A stretch of DNA of 64,000 nt from an uncultured bacterium (GTDB taxonomy: Bacteria; Verrucomicrobiota; Lentisphaeria; Victivallales; UBA1829): assembly GCA_900548385.1 (NCBI GenBank), contig URKJ01000002.1:1-64000 (forward strand). Reading direction: 5' to 3'. Below the pieces are notes generated by a model. That model was given only the letters and a program-made list of their open reading frames with translations. It did no database searches and was not told the DNA's origin. A program made the position numbers and the translations under genes. Of this stretch, positions 27,427 through 34,881 are shown one piece after another (positions within the stretch are counted from its first letter, which is position 1; every line of letters starts with the position of its first letter).

Positions 27427-28148
27427 CAGAGGTCCCCCTGTTTTCCGTCGCTGCCGCCACCCCAGAAATAGTGTCTCGTTTCCGTTCCGAAACTGCGGGG
27501 AATGGAAGAGTGGCGTTTTCCCTCCACATGACCGTCAAAAAACAGCACGTTGATTCCCTGACCGGACATGTGCCGTTTCACCTCGAACTCCGTGGAAAAC
27601 AAGCCGTCCCAATCGCCGCCGACCGCCGCGGTCAGAACCGGAGTCGGATGATTGGAACCATGCTTCACCATGTCCATGACCATGCCGCGGAGAGACGGCT
27701 GCCGGACCTTTTTCATGGAGCGCCCGACCGTCTGCGAATTCAGCCCGTAATCATTGCGTGTGGCTTTCGGTGCGGCGGCTTCGGAGGAAGGACAGTCAAA
27801 CGGGGCAAGCGGACGCATCGCCAGCGAGGTGGTATTGGGGTCCGGAAAGATCATGCCGTCTTTCGCCGGACGGTTAGGGTACAGCGTGCTGAGAACCATA
27901 TCATCCCACTTCCCCTGATTCGATCCGTTAAAATTTCCATTGGTCTTCGGCATGAACTCCCCGCTGCCGTCCAGATACATCCGCAATCCGGTGCCGATCT
28001 GTTTCAAATTCGAGGCGCAGGAAATATCCCGTCCTTTCGCCCGCGCCGAATTCAGCGCAGGAAGCAGCATACCCGCAAGAATCGCAATAATCGCAATTAC
28101 AACCAACAATTCTATGAGAGTAAACTCATACCTTTTCCACATTCTCAT
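27426..28148 (-). CDS. H-X9-DG-like pseudopilin of cassette B
   Basis: A 240-residue pseudopilin. The helix FTLIELLVVIAIIAIL starts at residue 9 with Glu at +5 (E13), but position -1 is Glu8 instead of Gly. LPALNSARAKG and C-ASNLKQIG follow, as in DUF1559-like proteins. Near the end, RHMSGQGINVLFFDGHVEG has the H...DG signature with 11 intervening residues. The Gly/Ser/Asp-rich tail (WGGGSDGKQGDL) is unlike the other two copies. It lies 7 bases after the LacI-type gene and overlaps the glycosidase start, so the three are one transcript. Confidence 0.88.
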   Translation of the reverse strand: MRMWKRYEFTLIELLVVIAIIAILAGMLLPALNSARAKGRDISCASNLKQIGTGLRMYLDGSGEFMPKTNGNFNGSNQGKWDDMVLSTLYPNRPAKDGMIFPDPNTTSLAMRPLAPFDCPSSEAAAPKATRNDYGLNSQTVGRSMKKVRQPSLRGMVMDMVKHGSNHPTPVLTAAVGGDWDGLFSTEFEVKRHMSGQGINVLFFDGHVEGKRHSSIPRSFGTETRHYFWGGGSDGKQGDL

Positions 28149-28155
28149 AATACCA

Positions 28156-29208
28156 TTACCTTTCCTTATTGTTTTGATGTTTCTTTTTATATTGATCCGG
28201 CAAAAGCGCCGTACCTTTCTGCCACAAATACGGAATCACGACTTCCACCGGTTCGGGAAATGTCTCTTCCGTAACCCACCGGAACAGCTGATCCGCGATC
28301 TTCTCCACCTGCGAGACGAAATGATCCATCCGGAGCACATCCTCATACCCGGCATTCTCCGAGCAGAACGCGACAACCGGCAGCTGTTCCGGTACACGGA
28401 TCCCCAATGCCTCCGCTTCCTGACAGAACCGCTTCACACGTTCATGCTCACAGCAGATCCAGCCATCGTAATCTCCGCTGCCCACCATCCGGCGCAGTTC
28501 ATCCGGCGCATTGAAACAATCGCTGACCATATCCCGTTCCAGGACAAATCCCGGCATGTCCCGCATCAGAACCTGCGCAATGCAACGCACCCAGAACTGC
28601 ATCACATCCTCCGGACCGCCGGGATGCACCAGCATGCCGTTTCCGGCGAAAAGCCCGATCCGCCGACAGCCCAGAGACCGGAGCCGCCGGACCGCTTTCC
28701 GGGCGGCGGCTTCATAATCGGAACGGACCTGCGGACAGCTCCCGCAGAACCTGTCTCCATACGCAACAGCAACACGGGTTCCCGTTCCAGCCAGACGGCG
28801 CACCGCTTCCTCCTGCCACGGCGTTTTGGTAAGCAGCAGAACAGCGTGCGGTTTCAGCCGCCGGCACTCGTCCAGCATCTGAAGCGTCTTCCCGAATACG
28901 GCAAACGGAATGATCCCCGCTTCCTCCAGCCGCCCGATCAGAAGCTGAAGCGCAGACTGTATGGAATAACGTCCACCGCCGCTCAAAGTCTCCATATTAC
29001 AAAGAATGAACACCGTTTTTACGCTGCCGGACTTCGGAAGACGCGTCTTCAAACTGGAGCACTGCCATCCGAGCTGGTCGATATGCCTCTGCACAAACTT
29101 CCGGATCTCCTTCCGGACTCCCGGCTGATTGTTGATGACGCGCGAAACCGTCGCGGTTGTCACACCGCACGCAGCCGCAATGTCCCGTATTGTCACTTTC
29201 GTTTTCAT
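28156..29208 (-). CDS. LacI-family transcriptional regulator of cassette B
   Basis: A 350-residue repressor. Residues 1-55 form the LacI helix-turn-helix and hinge (VTIRDIAAACGVTTATVSRVINNQPGV). The rest is a periplasmic-binding-type sugar sensor (GLFAGNGMLVHPGGPEDVM). I chose ATG 29208, which gives the usual few residues before TIRDIA; a GTG at 29238 would add ten. A strong promoter with an inverted repeat lies just upstream (29223-29276), suggesting autoregulation. It is the first gene of cassette B. Ligand unknown. Confidence 0.92.
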   Translation of the reverse strand: MKTKVTIRDIAAACGVTTATVSRVINNQPGVRKEIRKFVQRHIDQLGWQCSSLKTRLPKSGSVKTVFILCNMETLSGGGRYSIQSALQLLIGRLEEAGIIPFAVFGKTLQMLDECRRLKPHAVLLLTKTPWQEEAVRRLAGTGTRVAVAYGDRFCGSCPQVRSDYEAAARKAVRRLRSLGCRRIGLFAGNGMLVHPGGPEDVMQFWVRCIAQVLMRDMPGFVLERDMVSDCFNAPDELRRMVGSGDYDGWICCEHERVKRFCQEAEALGIRVPEQLPVVAFCSENAGYEDVLRMDHFVSQVEKIADQLFRWVTEETFPEPVEVVIPYLWQKGTALLPDQYKKKHQNNKER

Positions 29209-29222
29209 ATTTGAGCGTAAAA

Positions 29223-29276
29223 CTGTAAATATTTTCACTTTCTATATAATTATATACGATTTTACAGAAAAGTCAA
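29223..29276 (-). promoter_or_regulatory. Promoter and inverted repeat controlling cassette B
   Basis: On the minus strand: TTGACT (29276-29271), 16-base spacer, TATAAT (29254-29249). CTGTAAA (29267-29261) and TTTACAG (29229-29223) form an inverted repeat around the -10 box, whose core TATATAATTATATA (29243-29256) is itself a palindrome. It is a candidate operator for the LacI protein. Confidence 0.65.
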
Positions 29277-29332
29277 CAGGGAAACGGTATTTTTTTGAAA
29301 AATAAATTTTCCGGACGGAAAATAAAACGGTT

Positions 29333-29728
29333 TCAGCGCTCACGGCGACCGGCGGGAACAAACCGGAGCCCGGAACAGAACGATGCGCCGAACCGCTCCT
29401 GCAATCTCTCCAGCAGGAGTTTGCGGACACGGGGAGTATCCAGCGCCATGCGGTAGGCGGGATGAGAAATCTCGACAAATAAAATGCCGTCTTTCAGGAA
29501 CAGCGGTTCCGTGCGCCTGGCATTTTCCGCACCGGCAATCTCCGGCCATGCGGAACAGACTTTACCCAGAATGACCATGGATTTCGGGAGGATCGACCGG
29601 ACCGCCTGATCCAATGCTTCGGCAATCGGAACGGGTGCCGGCTGGCGGGCGGCGATCTCGGACCGACCGCGTTCCATGCCGTACCAGTCACGGCGCAGCC
29701 AGTCTATACTGTCATTTCGTCTGGGCAC
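29333..29728 (-). CDS. DUF721 / DciA-like protein
   Basis: A 131-residue protein of the DUF721 family, to which the helicase loader/operator DciA belongs. The recognisable core is W-x-x-I-A-G (AWPEIAG), then PLFLKDGILFVEISHPAYRMALD and a helix KLLLERLQERFG. In bacteria without DnaC-type loaders DciA helps bring DnaB to the origin, so this is probably a replication-initiation factor. It precedes cassette B by about 125 bases and follows the exported unknown by 18 bases. Confidence 0.82.
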   Translation of the reverse strand: MPRRNDSIDWLRRDWYGMERGRSEIAARQPAPVPIAEALDQAVRSILPKSMVILGKVCSAWPEIAGAENARRTEPLFLKDGILFVEISHPAYRMALDTPRVRKLLLERLQERFGASFCSGLRFVPAGRRER

Positions 29729-29746
29729 AATAATCCTGCAGCGTCG

Positions 29747-30133
29747 CTAATTATTCACGTTGACACCGAATGCCGCCACCGGTATCATCAGCGTATGCCA
29801 CACAAGCAGAAACGGCGCGCAGAATCCCTGCACGGTGTAGACTGCTCCGCGGGCAAACGCTCCCTGAAACGGCCACCCGATCAGCATCATGCCGAAACCG
29901 AGCGGCAATTTAAAAACATTGAGCAGATCCGGAAAGATTTTCAGCGACGCTTTTCCCATATTGGCAAGCGCGCGGTACACATAGGGTGCGGCAATCTGCG
30001 CCGCCTTGATGGCGATCGGTGTCAGAATAGCGATCGTCACAGGGTCGATCGCCTGTGCCTCCGGGGCGGAGTGCGTAAAAAATCCGGTCAACAGCCCGGC
30101 GAACAAAACAATCAGGCAGATTCTTCGTGTCAT
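29747..30133 (-). CDS. Exported hypothetical protein
   Basis: A 128-residue product with a clear signal peptide (residues 1-28, LIVLFAGLLTGFFTHSAPEAQA). It then has two or three hydrophobic segments: about 31-55 (PVTIAILTPIAIKAAQIAAPYV), about 76-90 (LPLGFGMMLIGWPF) and 100-124. No domain is recognised. It is likely a small envelope protein. It is upstream of the DciA-like gene by 18 bases and downstream of the gdhA terminator. Confidence 0.65.
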   Translation of the reverse strand: MTRRICLIVLFAGLLTGFFTHSAPEAQAIDPVTIAILTPIAIKAAQIAAPYVYRALANMGKASLKIFPDLLNVFKLPLGFGMMLIGWPFQGAFARGAVYTVQGFCAPFLLVWHTLMIPVAAFGVNVNN

Positions 30134-30229
30134 TTTCTCATCTTTCTAAAACGGTCTCAAAAATTCTCCGTATCCCGGAATATATACCTGAAATTGTTTC
30201 GTGCAAATTCTTTTTGCTGATTTTTCATT

Positions 30230-30270
30230 AAAAAAACGGGAATATCCCTGAAAAAGCAGGGATATTCCCG
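30230..30270 (-). terminator. Strong intrinsic terminator of gdhA
   Basis: A perfect 14-base inverted repeat (30237-30250 with 30257-30270), six-base loop, then seven T on the minus strand (30236-30230). It lies 24 bases after the gdhA stop. Confidence 0.92.
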
Positions 30271-30294
30271 GAAAATCCGCTTTTCGGACGGAGA

Positions 30295-31638
30295 TCAGAT
30301 ACCCTGATCAATCATCGCGTTGGCAACCTTGCGGAAACCGGCGATGTTCGCACCGAGCACATAGTTGTCCGGCTCGCCGAATTCGGTGGCGGCTTCGCGT
30401 GCGGAGTTGTGGATGCTGACCATGATACCGTGCAGTTTCTGATCGACTTCCTCGCGGCTCCAGCTGAGACGCATTGCGTTCTGGCTCATTTCGAGTCCGC
30501 TGGTGGCTACGCCGCCCGCATTGGAGGCTTTGCCGGGGGAGAAGAGAAGTCCGGAACCCTGAATGACCTGAGTCGCTTCCAGAGTGGTCGGCATGTTGGC
30601 GCCTTCGGCAACGCAGATGCAGCCGTTTTTGACAAGCGCTTTGGCGTCTTCAACGTCGAGTTCGTTCTGAGTCGCGCAGGGCATGGCGATGTCGGCGGCA
30701 ACGAGCTGCCACGGACGTTTGCCTTCGGCGTACTTCGCGCTCTTGAACTGGTCGGCATACTCTTTGATGCGGCCGCGGCGGACATTTTTGAGCTCCATGA
30801 TGTAGGCGAGCTTTTCGGCGTCAATACCGTCCTCGTCGATGATCGTTCCGTTGGAGTCGGAGAGAGAGAGCACTTTACCGCCGAGCTGGGTGACTTTCTG
30901 GGCGCAGTACTGGGCAACGTTGCCGGAGCCGGAGATCAGCACGCGTTTTCCGTCGAAGGAAGTTCCGCGGGTCTTGAGCATTTCGGTGGCGAAGTAGGCA
31001 TTGCCGTATCCGGTCGCTTCCGGACGGACCAGACTTCCGCCCCAGTTCAGGCCTTTTCCGGTCAGAACGCTGTCATAGCTGTTGACGATGCGCTTGTACT
31101 GCCCGAACAGATAACCGATTTCGCGCCCGCCGACACCGATGTCGCCAGCCGGAACGTCGGTGCTGGGACCGATGTGACGGTAAAGTTCACGCATAAAAGA
31201 CTGGCAGAACGCCATGACTTCGCGGTCGGATTTGCCTTTCGGGTCAAAATTGGCGCCGCCTTTGCCGCCGCCCATCGGGAGCGTGGTCAGAGAGTTTTTG
31301 AAGACCTGTTCAAAACCGAGAAATTTCAGGATGCTGAGATTCACGGACGGATGGAACCGGAGACCGCCCTTGTAAGGTCCGATCGCGCTGTTGAACTGAA
31401 CGCGGTATCCCTGATTGACCTGAATCTCGCCCTTGTCGTCCACCCAGGGAACCTGGAAGAGAATGACGCGTTCCGGAACGACCATGCGCTCAAGAACCTT
31501 GTTCTTCTCATACTTGCTGTCGCGGTCAAGGAGTTTGCCGAGTGATTCGAACACTTCGGTCACGCTCTGGATAAATTCCTTTTCCCAACCGGCGGTCTGC
31601 TTGATGTTCTCAAGCACTCTCTGTGCATAACTGTTCAT
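30295..31638 (-). CDS. gdhA: NADP-type glutamate dehydrogenase
   Basis: It interconverts 2-oxoglutarate plus ammonium and glutamate, the main ammonium-assimilating step in many anaerobes. The 447-residue product is the hexameric class I type: PYKGGLRFHPSVN, substrate lysine in LPMGGGKGGANFDPKGKS, DVPAGDIGVGGREIGYL, and dinucleotide-binding VLISGSGNVAQY. The length matches NADP-dependent enzymes such as E. coli GdhA. It is monocistronic, with a strong terminator downstream and two tandem TACATTTTTGTAA sites upstream. Cofactor preference is from family resemblance. Confidence 0.96.
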   Translation of the reverse strand: MNSYAQRVLENIKQTAGWEKEFIQSVTEVFESLGKLLDRDSKYEKNKVLERMVVPERVILFQVPWVDDKGEIQVNQGYRVQFNSAIGPYKGGLRFHPSVNLSILKFLGFEQVFKNSLTTLPMGGGKGGANFDPKGKSDREVMAFCQSFMRELYRHIGPSTDVPAGDIGVGGREIGYLFGQYKRIVNSYDSVLTGKGLNWGGSLVRPEATGYGNAYFATEMLKTRGTSFDGKRVLISGSGNVAQYCAQKVTQLGGKVLSLSDSNGTIIDEDGIDAEKLAYIMELKNVRRGRIKEYADQFKSAKYAEGKRPWQLVAADIAMPCATQNELDVEDAKALVKNGCICVAEGANMPTTLEATQVIQGSGLLFSPGKASNAGGVATSGLEMSQNAMRLSWSREEVDQKLHGIMVSIHNSAREAATEFGEPDNYVLGANIAGFRKVANAMIDQGI

Positions 31639-31944
31639 GGTTACCTCTCTTTTTAAATAAAAAGTTGTTATGTTGTATAATTTACCGTATTATCCGCAAA
31701 AAATCAACATCCGGCTGGAAAAAAAACGAATTTTGAAACTTACATTTTTGTAATACATTTTTGTAACTTTTCCTTTTTTCCATAAAAACCGCCCGTTTCA
31801 GCACAGAAAAACGGAAATCGCTTCCGGTATGCAAAAATTGTCAAAATCAGGCAATCCCCTCTTGAAATTCAGCATATTTCAGTCCATATTACCGCAGAAA
31901 AACAACAGACCCAAAACGCCGCCGGAGGCGGCAAGGACCGGAAC
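31639..31944. other. Divergent intergenic region, gdhA / hydF
   Basis: 306 bases without a gene. It contains a weak minus-strand promoter candidate for gdhA (TTGATT 31707-31702, 17 bases, TAAATT). The tandem TTACA...TGTAA sites are at 31740-31766. A plus-strand candidate for hydF is TTGAAA (31862-31867), 17 bases, CATATT (31885-31890). AAGGA before hydF is its ribosome site. I see no riboswitch fold. Confidence 0.45.
31740..31766. promoter_or_regulatory. Two tandem TACATTTTTGTAA sites
   Basis: TTACA-TTTT-TGTAA (31740-31753) is a perfect palindrome except for its spacer, and the same 13 bases repeat at once (31754-31766). An identical 14-mer occurs upstream of etfB (56694-56707). This is a likely operator for an unidentified regulator. 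Confidence 0.55.
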
Positions 31945-33204
31945 ATGGATACGACACCTAAATCTCTGCGGCTTCAAATTGCATTGTTCGGACGCACCAA
32001 TGCAGGAAAATCAAGTTTTCTCAATCTGGTCTCCGGACAGGATACCGCCATCACCTCCCCCGTTCCCGGAACCACAACCGACGTAGTGGAAAAAAGCATG
32101 GAACTGCTCCCACTCGGCCCGGTCGTCTTCCTCGATACCGCCGGAATCGACGACACCACCGAACTCGGCGCTCAACGCGTCAAACGGAGCAGGCAGGCAT
32201 TCAACCGCGCGGACATCGCGGTCATCCTCTGTGAAGCGGATAACTGGGACGCGCCGGAAGAATCCATTCTCGCCGCGGCAAAAGAGAAAAACATCCCCGT
32301 CATCGCGGTCGTCAACAAATGCGATCTCCGCACTCCCGGCGACGCATTTCTGTCCAAACTCCGCAACGCGGGAATCCGGTCGGTCATCACCGCAAGCAGC
32401 ATCCGCAGAGACAGCCGCGACACCTGTCTTGCCGCATTCAAACAGGCGCTGATCGAAAACGTGCCGGAAGATTTCATCTCCGCCCCCCCGCTGGTCGGCG
32501 ACCTTCTGCGTCCGAACGGAACGGCGATACTCATCGTCCCCATCGACATTCAGGCGCCGAAAGGACGCCTCATTCTTCCGCAGGTCCAGACGATCCGCGA
32601 TGCTCTTGATGCCGACGCCTCCATCATCACCGTCAAGGAAACCGGCTACAAACGGATGCTGGATCAGCTCCGTACCCCGCCGGACTTCGTGGTGTGCGAC
32701 TCGCAAGTCGTGACAAAAATGGTCGCGGAGACTCCGCCGGAAGTCCCCTGCACCACGTTCTCGATCCTCTTTTCCAGACTGAAAGGCGATATGGAGCTCA
32801 TGGCGCGCGGGACCGCCGCGATCGACACCCTCAAAGCTGGCGACAAGGTTCTGATCGCCGAAGCCTGTTCACACCACGCGACAAACGACGACATCGGGCG
32901 CGTCAAGATCCCGAACTGGCTCCGTCAATACGTCGGCGCGGACCTTGATGTGACCGTTTACGCGGGACGCGACTATCCGGACAACCTGTCCGAATACAAA
33001 CTGGTCATTCACTGCGGCGGCTGTATGCTGAACCGCCGCGAGGTGCTTTCCCGGATTCAGGCTGCGGCAAAAGCGGGGGTTCCCGTCACCAATTACGGCA
33101 TGTGCATCTCGCATGTGCGGGGAGTGCTGGAACGCGTTCTGTCCCCGTTCCCCGCCGCCCTTGAAGCGTTCCGGAAAGAACAGGAACGGCTCAAGGCGCA
33201 GTAA
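31945..33204 (+). CDS. hydF: [FeFe]-hydrogenase maturation GTPase HydF
   Basis: HydF is the scaffold on which the 2Fe subcluster of [FeFe]-hydrogenase is built before transfer. The 419-residue product has an N-terminal GTPase domain with P-loop GRTNAGKSS (16-24), DTAG (64-67) and NKCD (124-127), a dimerisation middle, and the Fe-S cluster domain. The cluster ligands fit C-x-H-x(45)-H-C-x-x-C: C308, H310, H356, C357, C360. Length is normal. It is alone here: no hydE, hydG or hydrogenase is in the window, but their presence elsewhere is implied. Convergent with the SIS gene, 3 bases apart. Confidence 0.95.
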   Translation: MDTTPKSLRLQIALFGRTNAGKSSFLNLVSGQDTAITSPVPGTTTDVVEKSMELLPLGPVVFLDTAGIDDTTELGAQRVKRSRQAFNRADIAVILCEADNWDAPEESILAAAKEKNIPVIAVVNKCDLRTPGDAFLSKLRNAGIRSVITASSIRRDSRDTCLAAFKQALIENVPEDFISAPPLVGDLLRPNGTAILIVPIDIQAPKGRLILPQVQTIRDALDADASIITVKETGYKRMLDQLRTPPDFVVCDSQVVTKMVAETPPEVPCTTFSILFSRLKGDMELMARGTAAIDTLKAGDKVLIAEACSHHATNDDIGRVKIPNWLRQYVGADLDVTVYAGRDYPDNLSEYKLVIHCGGCMLNRREVLSRIQAAAKAGVPVTNYGMCISHVRGVLERVLSPFPAALEAFRKEQERLKAQ

Positions 33205-33207
33205 ACG

Positions 33208-34863
33208 TCAGGAACGGAGTTTCCGCAGCGCGTATTGTACCACGCTTTCACGCTCATGTGCAGCATCCGCCCGGCTTTCGCACTCCTCTTTTGCGGCGAA
33301 CAGGAGACGGCATGCGTCGGCATAGGGAATCTTTCCGAGTTCGGAAAGCAGACGGGTACCGCGATCCAGCAGTTTTTTGTTACTCAGATCCACCCAGCTC
33401 ATCCAGTTGCCCGTGACACGTCCCATGCGGACCATCGTGCCGGTGGAAACGGTGTTCAGGACCAGCTTCACCGCCAGATGACGCATCAGCTCCAGAGGTT
33501 CCGTCCATTCCGGAAGCGCGACCGGGAAGTCTCCTTCCTCCGCTCCGATCGAAAGAAGCCGTTCCACGGGGAACGGCTCCCCGACCGGAAAATCAGCTTC
33601 TCCGCCGACACGGATCCGGACTGCGGCATCATCTCTCCGCAGACGCCGTTCGGGCGCGGGCTCATTGCCGATCTCAAACATCAGCAGATCATCCGCTCCG
33701 ATTTCCGGCGGATTGTCCGCAATCGCCCCGCCAGCTCCCAGACAGCGGTAATCGTCCGGCGTCCATTCAAGACAGCGGAGCGGACGGCCCAATGCCTGCC
33801 GCCACGCCTCACGGGTCGGAAAACGCGGATTCTTCACAAACGCCCACGACTGCGGCAGTTCCGGCATATCCCTGCGACGGAACGGCGGCAGCATGAACGT
33901 CGGAACCCGTTCCGTGGTGTCGGTAAAAATATCCAGAAGAAAACGGTCCGAAAAATAGGTGATCTTTCCCCCGTTCCGGTACGTCTGTTCCTCAAACCCG
34001 ATCATGGCGGCTGTTGCGGCGACATTCCGTTCCGACTCCAGGACCTCAAGCAGACGCAGAAACTCCGCGGCGTAATCCGGCGGAGTCATCCCCGCCAACC
34101 CGCAGGCGACGGTCTCAAGCGCCGCCCCGGCAATCAGCTGTTCCGAAGTCGTCGCCTGCATCCGGGTGGAACCCGCCAGCGCCATCGGACCGCAGAACAG
34201 GTCCAGCACCGTAACCCGCGGATCCTGAATCGCCCTGCGTGAACGTTCCAGACGGCCGCTCAGCAGATCCGCCGGATTGTTGAACAGAAGAAACACATCC
34301 ATTTCCCGGCTCAGCGCTTCATCGACCGTTCCGAGAACGGACGAAGTTTCCCCTCCCTCGGTAATGGCAACCAGCATATCTCCTTTTCCGGGGTTCATTT
34401 CCTGCACCTGCCGGCGTCCGAATTCCGCAAAATCCTCAAAGAACTCCACAGAACGCACAAGCGCGAAATCTCCGCCCGTCATAATACTGCGAACCGAGCC
34501 GGACCAGCGGGCAAGACGCGGCTCCTCCGCACAAGCGCGCCGCCACATGGCTTCCAGAAGAATGCTCAGCCGCCCGGTGGCGCCGCAGCCGGAAAAGACG
34601 ATGTTCCCGCCATTGATCAGAGTTTCATGCAGTTTCCGGCAGAACAGACGATATCCGGACGACTGCATTACCCGCTCCGCCATCGTCAAAACCGCACGGT
34701 CGCACCGCTGCAGGGTGTGGACTCCCTGCTCCGCCGACGCGCGGAAATCCTCTTCCAGTCCCGCCGAATCGGGATTGGATTGCTCCGTCGGCAGAAATCC
34801 CAGATGAAACTGTTGTTCGTTGGCCAGAAAATTCTCTGCCAAAGCATCCGATTGTGCACTCAT
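33208..34863 (-). CDS. SIS-domain protein of the MurQ/glucokinase-regulator family
   Basis: A 551-residue cytoplasmic protein resembling N-acetylmuramate-6-phosphate etherase MurQ and the glucokinase regulatory protein GCKR. MurQ-like motifs are degenerate but in order: GCGATGRLS (MurQ GAGTSGRLG), AITEGGETSSVLG, and GSTRMQATTSEQL (MurQ GSTRMKAGT). It is nearly twice MurQ length, and the C-terminal part looks like a second SIS domain, as in GCKR. It is the last gene of cassette C, 19 bases after the GH42-like gene. It may act on a sugar phosphate released by that pathway or regulate a kinase. ATG 34863 is preferred over GTG 34869. Confidence 0.72.
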   Translation of the reverse strand: MSAQSDALAENFLANEQQFHLGFLPTEQSNPDSAGLEEDFRASAEQGVHTLQRCDRAVLTMAERVMQSSGYRLFCRKLHETLINGGNIVFSGCGATGRLSILLEAMWRRACAEEPRLARWSGSVRSIMTGGDFALVRSVEFFEDFAEFGRRQVQEMNPGKGDMLVAITEGGETSSVLGTVDEALSREMDVFLLFNNPADLLSGRLERSRRAIQDPRVTVLDLFCGPMALAGSTRMQATTSEQLIAGAALETVACGLAGMTPPDYAAEFLRLLEVLESERNVAATAAMIGFEEQTYRNGGKITYFSDRFLLDIFTDTTERVPTFMLPPFRRRDMPELPQSWAFVKNPRFPTREAWRQALGRPLRCLEWTPDDYRCLGAGGAIADNPPEIGADDLLMFEIGNEPAPERRLRRDDAAVRIRVGGEADFPVGEPFPVERLLSIGAEEGDFPVALPEWTEPLELMRHLAVKLVLNTVSTGTMVRMGRVTGNWMSWVDLSNKKLLDRGTRLLSELGKIPYADACRLLFAAKEECESRADAAHERESVVQYALRKLRS

Positions 34864-34881
34864 CGACACGATTCCTTATTT

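Noticed and set aside
30409..31545. Open frame of 378 codons opposite gdhA
   Set aside because: Complement of a highly conserved enzyme; no motif or start signal.
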